Shown here: in pieces, positions 1 through 6,084 of the stretch
Numbering within the stretch: position 1 is the first letter of the stretch
Layout: each line of letters begins with the position of its first letter
NCBI GenBank assembly: GCA_030639955.1
Contig: DAOWKH010000032.1
Span: 1-10,230, forward strand
Direction of reading: 5' to 3'
From: Candidatus Omnitrophota bacterium
GTDB taxonomy: Bacteria > Omnitrophota > 4484-213
Length of the DNA: 10,230 bases
Translations under genes and position numbers: made by a program
The notes under the pieces: model-generated
Databases searched by the model: none
Seen by the model: only the letters and a program-made list of their open reading frames with translations
What the model was told of the DNA's origin: nothing

Positions 1-1
1 A

Positions 2-64
2 CTTGAGAAGATAAAAGAAGACATCGAACTCTTAAAGAAAAAGTCAGGTATCTCATGCAATTAA
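2..64 (+). CDS. C-terminal tail of an unidentified upstream gene (partial)
   Basis: An open frame entering from the left edge encodes about 20 residues (LEKIKEDIELLKKKSG...) and ends at TAA 62-64. The peptide is charged and probably helical. It overlaps the start of the following methyltransferase by 10 bases, which suggests translational coupling within one transcript. A restriction endonuclease or specificity partner of the methyltransferase would fit this position, but 20 residues do not allow identification. It could also be a chance open frame. Confidence 0.4.
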   Translation, partial: LEKIKEDIELLKKKSGISCN

Positions 65-1194
65 CGCAAACTACACTATTTGAGGATATAGTCAATGTGC
101 CACCAACAGAAGGTATAAAGTATGCAGGTTCTAAATTGAAACTTTTACCATACATTCTCCAACTTATACATGAGATAAAACCTAAAATTATTCTCGATGG
201 ATTTTCTGGTACAACAAGGGTCTCACAGGCCCTCGCTCAATTGGGCTATCAGGTTATTGCAAATGATACTGCCATTTGGTCAAAGGTACTTGGCACTTGT
301 TATTTGTTAAATAAATATCCAAGAGATCACTACAAAGAGCTTATTGAACACCTAAATTCATTGCCCGGAAAAGATGGATGGTTCACTGAAAATTATGGCG
401 GAAGGTCCAATGGAGGTTCTGCTAGGCAAGCTGACGACCTAAAAAAACCTTGGCAGATTCATAACACGCGAAAGCTTGACGCGATACGGGAAGAAATTGA
501 TAAACTCGAATTGAGCGAAGAAGAAAAATCCGTTGTTTTAACAAGCCTTATACTTGCATTAGATTCGGTGGATAGCACAATTGGTCATTACGCCGCTTAC
601 CTAAACGAATGGTCTACGCGTTCTTATAATAATATGGTTCTCAAAATTCCAAAGTTAATTGTTTCAGGTTGTGATCATCTTGTTCTGCAAGATGATATTT
701 TTAATGTCCTTAATTCTACCGATGTAGATTTGGCATACTTCGATCCTCCTTATGGTTCTAACAATGGGAAAATGCCTCCTTCAAGGGTCAGATATGCTGC
801 TTATTATCATATATGGATAACCGTTTGTTTGAATGACAGGCCAAATCTATTTGGTAAAGCAAAAAGGCGAACCGATACATCAGACAGAATTGCGGCATCA
901 GTCTTTGAGGAATTTCGTAGAAATGAAAAAACAGGGAGATTTATTGCTGTGGAGGCAATTGAACGTCTTATAAAAACAGTAAATGCCAAACACATAATAC
1001 TATCATATAGTTCTGGCGGAAGGGCTACTGCGATGGATTTAAATGAATCTATCTGTAAAGTCGGCAAGATTAAAAAAATTGTAGAAGTTGATTATAAAAA
1101 AAATGTGATGGCAGGAATGAAATGGACTAATGAGTGGATCAAAGAAGCAGAACAACCGCATAAAGAATTTCTATTCCTAATTGAGAAAAGTTAA
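55..1194 (+). CDS. D12-class adenine-N6 DNA methyltransferase
   Basis: This 379-residue protein is predicted to transfer a methyl group from S-adenosylmethionine to adenine N6 in a specific duplex DNA sequence. Its motifs run in the alpha-class (Dam/D12) order: KYAGSK at residues 22-27 (motif X), DGFSG at 48-52 (motif I, AdoMet binding) and DPPY at 230-233 (motif IV, catalytic), followed by GSNNGKMPPSR. The long segment between motifs I and IV (about residues 100-215) probably holds the target-recognition region. Length and motifs look intact. The start ATG lies inside the end of the upstream frame. Downstream sits an attC-like site rather than a terminator. The recognition sequence cannot be deduced, and whether a cognate nuclease exists depends on the gene to the left. 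Confidence 0.88.
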   Translation: MQLTQTTLFEDIVNVPPTEGIKYAGSKLKLLPYILQLIHEIKPKIILDGFSGTTRVSQALAQLGYQVIANDTAIWSKVLGTCYLLNKYPRDHYKELIEHLNSLPGKDGWFTENYGGRSNGGSARQADDLKKPWQIHNTRKLDAIREEIDKLELSEEEKSVVLTSLILALDSVDSTIGHYAAYLNEWSTRSYNNMVLKIPKLIVSGCDHLVLQDDIFNVLNSTDVDLAYFDPPYGSNNGKMPPSRVRYAAYYHIWITVCLNDRPNLFGKAKRRTDTSDRIAASVFEEFRRNEKTGRFIAVEAIERLIKTVNAKHIILSYSSGGRATAMDLNESICKVGKIKKIVEVDYKKNVMAGMKWTNEWIKEAEQPHKEFLFLIEKS

Positions 1195-1196
1195 AT

Positions 1197-1257
1197 GCCT
1201 AACAAGGCGCTTTACCTGACCCCGAAGCATCGGGGCAGGTGAGCTTGAATGTTAGAT
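1197..1257 (+). repeat. attC-like integron recombination site 1 (61 bp)
   Basis: The outer ends are GCCTAAC (1197-1203, fits RYYYAAC) and GTTAGAT (1251-1257, fits GTTRRRY), and CTAAC pairs with GTTAG. Inside, after 5-nt and 6-nt spacers, GCT and T1212 (1209-1212) pair with G1241 and AGC (1241-1244). ACCTG (1214-1218) pairs with CAGGT (1236-1240), and CCCCGA (1220-1225) pairs with TCGGGG (1230-1235) around an AGCA loop. T1213 and A1219 are left as single-base bulges on one strand. Paired core sites, unpaired spacers, strand-specific extrahelical bases and a variable terminal hairpin are the known features of attC. The lack of a T run argues against a plain terminator. Confidence 0.72.
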
Positions 1258-1891
1258 GGGAACTAAATATATGAGAAAAAAAATGACTGAGATAATCCCT
1301 CCAGAAATTATCAGCAATAAGATATTTCTTATTCGTGGGAAAAGGGTGATGCTTGATAGAGACTTGGCAGCATTATATGGGGTAGAGACCAGGATATTGA
1401 ATCAAGCCGTAAAAAGAAACAGTGACCGTTTCCCTGGCGATTTTATGTGTGAACTTAAACGAGATGAGATTATGAGGATATCACAAATTGTGACATCCTC
1501 TGAAATTAAATATTCAAAAAGAGTTCACGTTTTTACGCAGGAAGGGGTTGCGATGCTCTCAAGTGTCCTCAACAGCAAAAGAGCTATACAAGTGAATATT
1601 CAGATTATGAGAGCATTTGTTAAGTTGCGCGTAGTATTGTCGACTCATAAAGATCTTCAGCGAAAGATTAATGATATCGAAAAGAAAATGAAAGATAAGT
1701 TTAATGTATATGACAAACAGTTTGAAATTATCTTTAACGCATTTGAAGAGCTTAAGACACTTTTGATAGAATCACCTAAGAAACCGAAACGAAGAATAGG
1801 ATTTCATCACGATTGAAATAAGAACCATCTAACAACGCGCTGCACCTGACTGTTCGCCTTTCGGCGTCGGTTCCGGCAGTTGATTTCAAGC
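1252..1891 (+). mobile_element. Putative integron gene cassette carrying an ORF6N gene
   Basis: The interval from the G/TT crossover of site 1 to the corresponding point of site 2 is about 640 bp and holds one gene filling almost all of it, typical of a cassette. The ATCTAAC at the left of site 2 (1827-1833) is the exact reverse complement of GTTAGAT at the cassette front (1251-1257). That match is expected because the front of a cassette completes its own attC when it circularises. The gene starts only 5 nt from the front, also a usual cassette layout. Confidence 0.6.
1256..1816 (+). CDS. ORF6N-domain DNA-binding protein
   Basis: The 186-residue product has an ORF6N domain at about residues 15-105, recognisable from IFLIRGKRVMLDRDLAALYG, then a region resembling NQAVKRNSDRFPGDFMCEL and TQEGVAMLSSVLNSKRA. 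ORF6N proteins are phage- and mobile-element-associated putative DNA-binding proteins with no settled cellular role. A charged, probably coiled-coil segment follows (about 130-172), and the protein ends in the KPKRRIGF tail common in the family, so it appears full length. ATG 1256 is 5 nt inside the putative cassette. ATG 1271 and ATG 1283 (MTEIIPPEII) are alternative starts, and 1283 best matches the usual N terminus. No convincing ribosome-binding site separates them. Confidence 0.85.
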   Translation: MGTKYMRKKMTEIIPPEIISNKIFLIRGKRVMLDRDLAALYGVETRILNQAVKRNSDRFPGDFMCELKRDEIMRISQIVTSSEIKYSKRVHVFTQEGVAMLSSVLNSKRAIQVNIQIMRAFVKLRVVLSTHKDLQRKINDIEKKMKDKFNVYDKQFEIIFNAFEELKTLLIESPKKPKRRIGFHHD

Positions 1892-1898
1892 ATTAAAG
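1827..1898 (+). repeat. attC-like site 2, degenerate right end (array boundary)
   Basis: This site aligns with site 1 over its left arm: CTAACAA, GCGCT and ACCTGAC occur at the same spacing. Its left core ATCTAAC fits RYYYAAC. The centre folds as CGCC (1855-1858) with GGCG (1863-1866), and CTG (1850-1852) with CAG (1877-1879). The right core is ATTAAAG (1892-1898) instead of GTTRRRY, and the right arm TTGATTTCAAGC pairs poorly. The right end therefore either derives from the chromosome at the end of the array or has decayed. Beyond it the sequence changes to the mutM housekeeping cluster. Confidence 0.58.
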
Positions 1899-2087
1899 TT
1901 AAAAAAGTGAAATAAGAGAATGAAATTTGGCTGAATATTTAACTTGACATATTAAATATTAAGGCAATGATTTCGTCCTATGTTCCTATTTACTCGGATT
2001 TAATGACGCTCAGTCCCTGCTCAATTACAATTGGAAAACCATCCTGAGTATGCAGAAATAAAAGGTGGGGGTGTTTACAGAAAAACT
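1899..2087 (+). other. Leader between the cassette array and mutM
   Basis: This 189-bp stretch is AT-rich and holds the possible promoter above. An open frame runs into mutM from 2007 (TTG at 2031, then 19 codons before the MutM methionine), but the catalytic proline of MutM must directly follow the initiator, so the extension is not part of the active protein. I see no RNA gene or terminator here. Confidence 0.5.
1944..1971 (+). promoter_or_regulatory. Possible sigma-70-type promoter for the mutM operon
   Basis: TTGACA at 1944-1949 is a perfect -35 match, followed after 16 nt by AATGAT (1966-1971), a 4-of-6 match to TATAAT. The -35 sits in the loop of a perfect 9-bp inverted repeat (AATATTTAA 1934-1942, TTAAATATT 1952-1960). 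Transcription would start about 105 nt before mutM. The weak -10 keeps confidence low. Confidence 0.35.
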
Positions 2088-2891
2088 ATGCCTGAACTTC
2101 CCGAAATAGAAACAATCAAGAGAGATTTAGAGAATATAATTATCGGCAAAAGGATTAAGGATGTAGAGGTAAAGGTTGCCAGAATTATAAAAGAGCCGAG
2201 CGTAGAGAATTTTATCAAAGGTGTGCAAAACAAAGAAATTAAAGAAGTTCTTCGCCGCGGCAAGGTGCTTATTCTAAAACTCTCTGCCCAATATTTGGTT
2301 ATTCATTTACGGATGACCGGCCAGATTATTTATGGAGATAAGCAGGAAAAGAGCAAAATTGTTTTTCTGCTTTCCGATGGCAAATATCTAAATTTTCTTG
2401 ACCAGCGAGTAATGGGAGAGATAAAATTAATTAATGACTGGCGGGATTTGCCGTTTATTAAACAAATGGGTCCTGAGCCGTTGGATAAAGGGTTTAGCTT
2501 AGAAAAATTTCAAGAGATGCTAAAAGGGAAGAAAACAAAGATAAAACCCCTTTTAATGGACCAGGGATTTATTGCCGGGATTGGCAATCTTTATGCTGTT
2601 GAAATATTATTCAGGGCAAAGGCGAATCCCTTGCGTCCCGCAAATAGCCTGGTTTTGTCGGAGATAAAGAAAATCTATTCAGCAATTAAAGAGGTTTTAG
2701 AAGAGGGAATTTGGCATCGGGGTTCATCAGTAGATACCTATCGCGATGCCCGCGGAGAAAAGGGAAAATTTGAACAAAGGATTCGGGTTTATGGCCGAAA
2801 AGGAGAACCCTGCTTTGGATGCGGAGACCCTATTGAGAAGATAACTTTGGGCGGGCGGGGAACATATTTTTGTCCAAAATGCCAGAAATGA
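2088..2891 (+). CDS. mutM: Formamidopyrimidine-DNA glycosylase (8-oxoguanine repair)
   Basis: MutM excises oxidised purines such as 8-oxoguanine from DNA and cleaves the abasic site by beta,delta-elimination. The 267-residue protein begins MPELPEIET. After methionine removal, Pro at the N terminus is the Schiff-base nucleophile and the next Glu is catalytic, which fixes the start at ATG 2088 even though the frame is open further upstream. Other hallmarks are RRGK near residue 57, HLRMTG at 73-78, the GIGNLYA helix-two-turn-helix at 164-170, and a C-terminal zinc finger with Cys 242, 245, 262 and 265 that contains the GGRGT loop. The usual DPRRFG motif reads DQRVMG here, an unusual variant. 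The stop codon overlaps the pyrK start as ATGA. The nearest SD-like sequence (AGGTGGGGG around 2063-2071) is rather far from the ATG. Confidence 0.93.
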   Translation: MPELPEIETIKRDLENIIIGKRIKDVEVKVARIIKEPSVENFIKGVQNKEIKEVLRRGKVLILKLSAQYLVIHLRMTGQIIYGDKQEKSKIVFLLSDGKYLNFLDQRVMGEIKLINDWRDLPFIKQMGPEPLDKGFSLEKFQEMLKGKKTKIKPLLMDQGFIAGIGNLYAVEILFRAKANPLRPANSLVLSEIKKIYSAIKEVLEEGIWHRGSSVDTYRDARGEKGKFEQRIRVYGRKGEPCFGCGDPIEKITLGGRGTYFCPKCQK

Positions 2892-3802
2892 CAACGCAAA
2901 AAATGTTACAAATTCAAGCGAAGATTGTCTCCAATACTCAGGTAGCCGAGAATTATTTTAAGATGTGTTTAGATGCTCCGTTAGTTGCTCAAAAGGCAGA
3001 GCCGGGGCAGTTTATTTATATCAAGACCAGTAATAATTATAAACCACTTTTGAGAAGAGCGTTTAGTATACATAGCATCGGTTATCGGTTATTGGTTATC
3101 GGTTATCGCCAGAAAAGGCAAAGTCAAAGCCAAAAACCTAACACTCTTGAGCTTCTTTACAAAGTGCGGGGGATAGGAACAGAGATTTTGGCAGAGAAGA
3201 AAGCAGGAGAAGAATTAGATATTATCGGTCCTCTGGGAAAAGGATTCAATATAATATCAAATATCAAATATCAAAAATCAAAAATTATATTGATTGGAGG
3301 GGGAATTGGAATAGCGCCGTTAGTTTTTCTATCAGAAAAACTAACGAAATCAAAAATCAAAAATCAAAAATCAAAAATAACTGTATTATTGGGTGCAGAG
3401 ACAAAGGAAAAGATTTTGTGTAAAAATGACTTTGAGAAATTAGGTTGTGAGGTAAAAATAGCTACCGAAGATGGCTCGCAGGGCTTTAAAGGCAAAGTTA
3501 CAGAGTTGTTGGCCAAGGGGCTATTAGCAATAAGCCATTTGCCAGCCTCGCCAGCTTGGCTAGGCGGGCCATTTGCTATTTATGCTTGCGGTCCCACCCC
3601 AATGCTAAAAGAGATAGCCCAAATTAGCCAACGAAATAAGATTCCTTGTCAGGTTTCTTTAGAAGAAAAGATGGCTTGCGGGATTGGCGCCTGCCGCGGA
3701 TGCGTAATAAAAGTCAAAAATTATAAAGACGAAGAGAATTTTATCTATAAACGAGTGTGCAAGGATGGGCCGGTATTTGATGCCCAGGAAATAATCTGGT
3801 AA
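2888..3802 (+). CDS. pyrK: Dihydroorotate dehydrogenase B, electron-transfer subunit
   Basis: PyrK carries FAD and a [2Fe-2S] cluster and passes electrons from dihydroorotate oxidation on PyrD to NAD+. Visible motifs are RAFS at residues 57-60 (FAD), IGGGIGIAPL at 136-145 (nucleotide binding), YACGPTPML at 232-240, and cluster ligands Cys 264, 269, 272 and 291 in the CX4C-X2-C pattern followed by KRVCKDGPVF. The start at ATG 2888 gives a 4-base ATGA overlap with mutM. ATG 2903 or TTG 2870 are possible alternatives. At 304 residues it is longer than the usual 250-270, because four repeat-derived segments are inserted in frame at about residues 63-74, 121-131, 151-163 and 210-228. None removes a ligand or motif. 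The pairing with a class 1B pyrD downstream supports the assignment. Confidence 0.92.
   Translation: MTTQKMLQIQAKIVSNTQVAENYFKMCLDAPLVAQKAEPGQFIYIKTSNNYKPLLRRAFSIHSIGYRLLVIGYRQKRQSQSQKPNTLELLYKVRGIGTEILAEKKAGEELDIIGPLGKGFNIISNIKYQKSKIILIGGGIGIAPLVFLSEKLTKSKIKNQKSKITVLLGAETKEKILCKNDFEKLGCEVKIATEDGSQGFKGKVTELLAKGLLAISHLPASPAWLGGPFAIYACGPTPMLKEIAQISQRNKIPCQVSLEEKMACGIGACRGCVIKVKNYKDEENFIYKRVCKDGPVFDAQEIIW
3079..3106 (+). repeat. Four tandem heptamers (YGGTTAT) inside pyrK
   Basis: Four consecutive 7-mers, CGGTTAT, CGGTTAT, TGGTTAT and CGGTTAT, are read through in frame and encode IGYRLLVIGYR, a 7-residue period produced by reading the unit in all three frames. The segment lies between the FAD motif RAFS and the conserved TLELLYKV, where PyrK homologues normally have only a short turn. 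Confidence 0.85.
3254..3281 (+). repeat. Four tandem heptamers (ATATCAA/AAATCAA) inside pyrK
   Basis: Three copies of ATATCAA and one AAATCAA lie head to tail. They encode part of NIISNIKYQKSK, just before the IGGGIGIAPL nucleotide-binding loop. Confidence 0.85.
3347..3374 (+). repeat. Four perfect tandem heptamers (AAATCAA) inside pyrK
   Basis: Four identical AAATCAA units encode SKIKNQKSK in the loop before the ITVLLGAETK strand. The unit matches the last unit of the array 66 bp upstream. Confidence 0.88.
3520..3581 (+). repeat. Heptad-flanked palindromic element inserted in pyrK
   Basis: Heptamers GCTATTA, GCAATAA and GCCATTT precede a 27-bp palindromic core (3541-3567), and GCCATTT and GCTATTT follow it. 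The core folds with GCCT (3545-3548) to AGGC (3562-3565) and GCCA (3550-3553) to TGGC (3557-3560) around a GCT loop. It is translated as part of LLAISHLPASPAWLGGPFA before YACGP. The same core occurs inverted in pyrF at 9429-9455. Confidence 0.82.
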
Positions 3803-3806
3803 TGAG

Positions 3807-4280
3807 ATGTTGTATTATCTTATTGACGGCTATAATGTAATTAGGCAGATGAGTTTTTTGAGTGGCAAGACCTTACGCGGCGAAAGAGAGGGATTAATAA
3901 GATTTATTAAGGAAAAAAAGCCCCAGGGTAAAAACAGGGTTGCTATTGTTTTCGATGGGCAGAGAGGAGTTTCTTCGCCTCCTCAGCAGAATAGCGAAAT
4001 AAAGGTAATTTTTACCAAAAACATCTCGGCCGATGAGAAGATTAAGAAAATGGTGGAGAAAGGAGATGCGAAACAAATGGTAGTGGTCAGCGATGATAAA
4101 GAGATAAAATTTTGTGTGCGCAATTTAGGAGCAAAGGTTTTATCGGTAAAAGAATTTATAGAGAAAGGCCTTCCCAATCGCAGACCTACTGGGAAAAAGA
4201 TGATTTCTCCACAAGAAAAGAAGCTACCTTCGCAGACAAAAGAAATCACGCAGGAGCTGGAAAGATTATGGCTGAAATAA
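3807..4280 (+). CDS. YacP-like NYN-domain protein (putative ribonuclease)
   Basis: The 157-residue product matches the YacP (DUF901) branch of NYN/PIN-like proteins, several of which are RNA endonucleases (the Bacillus relative is Rae1). It opens with YYLIDGYNVI (Asp 7, Asn 10), followed by IVFDGQ (Asp 50), the acidic stretch ISADEKI (about 73-79) and VVSDDKEI (Asp 96, 97), which together would form a metal-binding acidic pocket. No signal peptide or membrane segment is seen. The substrate is unknown. ATG 3807 follows the pyrK stop by 4 bases, and the 3' end overlaps pyrD by 13 bases. The tail after residue 120 carries LPNRRPTGKK, encoded by a possible repeat. Its place between pyrK and pyrD looks like operon packing rather than a pyrimidine function. 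Confidence 0.8.
   Translation: MLYYLIDGYNVIRQMSFLSGKTLRGEREGLIRFIKEKKPQGKNRVAIVFDGQRGVSSPPQQNSEIKVIFTKNISADEKIKKMVEKGDAKQMVVVSDDKEIKFCVRNLGAKVLSVKEFIEKGLPNRRPTGKKMISPQEKKLPSQTKEITQELERLWLK
4171..4196 (+). repeat. Short inverted repeat in the YacP-like gene, resembling one in pyrE
   Basis: TTCCCA (4171-4176) and TGGGAA (4190-4195) form a 6-bp stem around AGACCTAC-containing sequence. The right half (AGACCTACTGGGAAAAA) resembles AGGCCTACCGGGCAAAAA at 9877 in pyrE at all but three positions, also preceded there by TTCCCAA. Both are translated in the same phase (RRPTGKK and QRPTGQK). A shared repeat family is plausible, but two copies do not prove it. Confidence 0.4.
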
Positions 4281-5257
4281 AGCTCTCTTTAGAGACGGAG
4301 ATTGGTAGGATAAAGTTAAAAAATCCAGTGATGGTTGCTTCGGGGACATTTGGCTATGGCGAGGAGTTTGCCGAATTGGTAGATTTAAAAAAGCTCGGAG
4401 CAATTGTAACCAAGACAATAACCTTAAAGCCCAGAGAGGGAAATCCACCCCCGCGTATCGTTGAAACCCCTTGCGGGATGCTGAATGCCATTGGTTTGGA
4501 AAATCCCGGGTTAGAAGATTTTATTAAGGAAAAGCTGTCTTTTTTAAAGAAAATTGGAGTGCCGATAATTGTAAGTATTGGCGGAGATGAGATTAAAGAG
4601 TTTGTTGAGCTTGCCCGCAGATTAGATAAAGAAAAGGGAATTAGCGGATTAGAGTTAAATATTTCCTGCCCGAATGTCTCTGCAGACCGAAAACCGCCGC
4701 CGAAGGCGAGCCTCGCCAAAGGCGGGAAAACCGAAAACCGAAAACCGCAATTAATTGCCAAAGATGAGGATGCGACTTATGAGTTAGTAAAAGCAGTGCG
4801 GCAGGCAACCAATCTATCCCTGATTACTAAACTTTCTCCCAATGTTGCTGATATTGTGGCTATTGGTAAAGCCGCAGTCGAAGGAGGAAGCGATGCCCTT
4901 TCGTTAATAAATACATTTTCGGGGATGGCGATTGATATAGAGACCAGAAAGCCGAGATTAGGGAACATTATCGGCGGATTAAGTGGCCCGGCAATAAAAC
5001 CCCTGGCTCTAAAAGCGGTCTGGGAGACAGCTCAGCAGATAGATATTCCGATTATCGGAATGGGGGGGATTATGAATTGGCAGGACGCCTTAGAATTTAT
5101 CATCGCCGGGGCTAGCGCCGTTGCTATCGGCACAGCCAATTTTATCAATCCCCACTCAGCAGTAGAAATCGCCCAGGGAATAGAGGACTATTTGAGAAAA
5201 AATAGGATAAAAAGCATTCAGGAATTATGGAGAACTGTTCTCCGTAACTTTTCTTAA
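4268..5257 (+). CDS. pyrD: Dihydroorotate dehydrogenase, class 1B catalytic subunit
   Basis: This FMN enzyme oxidises dihydroorotate to orotate and hands electrons to PyrK. Visible are ASGTFGYG (24-31), the TKT motif at 48-50 whose Lys contacts FMN, NAIGLENPG near 73-81, LNISCPNV with catalytic Cys 134, TKLSPN (187-192), GGLSGPAIKP (236-245), GMGGI (264-268) and AIGTANF. Cysteine as base and the adjacent pyrK mark class 1B. ATG 4268 is chosen because AGGAG (4252-4256) lies 11 nt upstream and MAEIKLSLET gives the normal N terminus. The frame is open further upstream only as overlap with the YacP gene. At 329 residues it exceeds the usual 300-310 because residues about 138-163 come from a repeat inserted directly after the catalytic SCPN loop. 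Confidence 0.94.
   Translation: MAEIKLSLETEIGRIKLKNPVMVASGTFGYGEEFAELVDLKKLGAIVTKTITLKPREGNPPPRIVETPCGMLNAIGLENPGLEDFIKEKLSFLKKIGVPIIVSIGGDEIKEFVELARRLDKEKGISGLELNISCPNVSADRKPPPKASLAKGGKTENRKPQLIAKDEDATYELVKAVRQATNLSLITKLSPNVADIVAIGKAAVEGGSDALSLINTFSGMAIDIETRKPRLGNIIGGLSGPAIKPLALKAVWETAQQIDIPIIGMGGIMNWQDALEFIIAGASAVAIGTANFINPHSAVEIAQGIEDYLRKNRIKSIQELWRTVLRNFS
4687..4747 (+). repeat. Heptad-flanked palindromic element inserted in pyrD
   Basis: One CCGAAAA heptamer (4687-4693) precedes a GC-rich core. GGGAAAA, CCGAAAA and CCGAAAA (4724-4744) follow it. The core can fold as CCGCC (4694-4698) with GGCGG (4721-4725) enclosing GGCGA/TCGCC (4705-4709, 4713-4717), or as two small hairpins CGCC-GAA-GGCG and CGCC-AAA-GGCG. 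It shares AGCCTCGCCA and GGCGGG with the pyrK element in the same orientation. Translation gives the basic segment ADRKPPPKASLAKGGKTENR. Confidence 0.78.
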
Positions 5258-5259
5258 AA

Positions 5260-6084
5260 ATGTTTTCTTTGAGCACAAAATCTATTCAGATTATGGGGAT
5301 TGTTAATGTTACCCCGGATTCTTTTTATGACGGTGGGAGGTATTATAAAAAGGAAGCAGCGATTAGACAGGGTTTGCATTTGGCAAACGAGGGAGCAGAT
5401 ATTATTGATATTGGCGGAGAATCCTCTCGTCCCGGGGCAAAGCCGGTTTCCCCAAAAGAAGAATTAAGCAGAGTGATTCCGGTAATTGAAGGGCTAAGAA
5501 AAAGAAGTAAAATTCCCATTTCCATCGATACCTATAAAAGCAAGGTTGCCGAAGAAGCTTTGAAATCCGGGGCTAATGTTATCAATGATATTTCTGGCTT
5601 ACGCATGGATAAAAAAATGGCAGAGGTAGCTCGAAAATATGATGCCCCCATAATCCTGATGCATATGCAGGGGACGCCGCAGAATATGCAAAAGAATCTT
5701 TCTTATAAAGATGTTGTTGCCGAGATTTATGATTTTCTAAAGCAGCGAATAAACTTTGCCAAAAAGCATGGGATTAAAGCAAAGAAAATTATTATTGACC
5801 CGGGTATTGGTTTTGGCAAGACAGTAGAGCATAATCTTTTAATCATTAAGCATCTGAGAAAGTTTAAAGCCCTCAAAAAACCCATCTTAATCGGTGTTTC
5901 GCGCAAGTCGTTTATTGGCAAAATTCTTGAACTGCCCGAAGAACAGAGATTGGAGGGGACATTAGCGGCGGTCTGCGTTTCTATTTTAAACGGAGCAAAT
6001 ATTCTAAGAGTGCATAATGTTAAAGAAATAAAAAGAGCAACCGACGTTGTAAAGGCAATAAATAATGTATTTCCCTTGTCCTGA
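5260..6084 (+). CDS. folP: Dihydropteroate synthase
   Basis: FolP condenses p-aminobenzoate with 6-hydroxymethyl-7,8-dihydropterin diphosphate to dihydropteroate. The 274-residue protein has the family motifs in order: IMGIVNVTPDSFYDGG (11-26), ADIIDIGGESSRPGA (46-60, pterin and pABA loop), ISIDTYKSKVAEEAL (87-101), ANVINDISG (105-113), ILMHMQGTP (132-140), IIDPGIGFGKT (178-188), PILIGVSRKSFIG (208-220) and RVHNVKE (250-256). Nothing is missing and length is normal. ATG 5260 lies 2 bases after the pyrD stop. The end overlaps pabBC by 20 bases, tying it to production of its own substrate. Unlike its neighbours it carries no recognisable repeat insertion. Confidence 0.95.
   Translation: MFSLSTKSIQIMGIVNVTPDSFYDGGRYYKKEAAIRQGLHLANEGADIIDIGGESSRPGAKPVSPKEELSRVIPVIEGLRKRSKIPISIDTYKSKVAEEALKSGANVINDISGLRMDKKMAEVARKYDAPIILMHMQGTPQNMQKNLSYKDVVAEIYDFLKQRINFAKKHGIKAKKIIIDPGIGFGKTVEHNLLIIKHLRKFKALKKPILIGVSRKSFIGKILELPEEQRLEGTLAAVCVSILNGANILRVHNVKEIKRATDVVKAINNVFPLS

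Larger units (their letters stand above)
1..1251 (+). mobile_element. Putative integron gene cassette carrying the methyltransferase (5' end outside window)
   Basis: The stretch ending in the attC-like site at 1197-1257 contains the methyltransferase and the tail of an overlapping upstream gene. If the site is a true attC, the cassette ends at the G/TT crossover after 1251. Its front should begin with TTAGGC, the complement of its GCCTAAC end, somewhere left of position 1. A cassette with two overlapping genes would suit a restriction-modification pair, a known class of integron cargo. This is inference, because the left boundary and the integrase are not visible. Confidence 0.45.

Noticed and set aside
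1214..1240. GC-rich hairpin after the methyltransferase as a rho-independent terminator
   Set aside because: No T run follows on either side, and the outer GCCTAAC/GTTAGAT cores and bulges fit an attC site better.
2031..2087. N-terminal extension of MutM from TTG 2031
   Set aside because: MutM needs proline directly after the initiator methionine as its nucleophile, which fixes the start at 2088.
3079..3374. CRISPR array in pyrK from regularly repeated short motifs
   Set aside because: The units are 7 nt with no spacers, are translated in frame, and differ between arrays.
3983..4761. Long reverse-strand open frames opposite yacP and pyrD
   Set aside because: They are shadows of strongly supported + strand genes and show no recognisable protein features.
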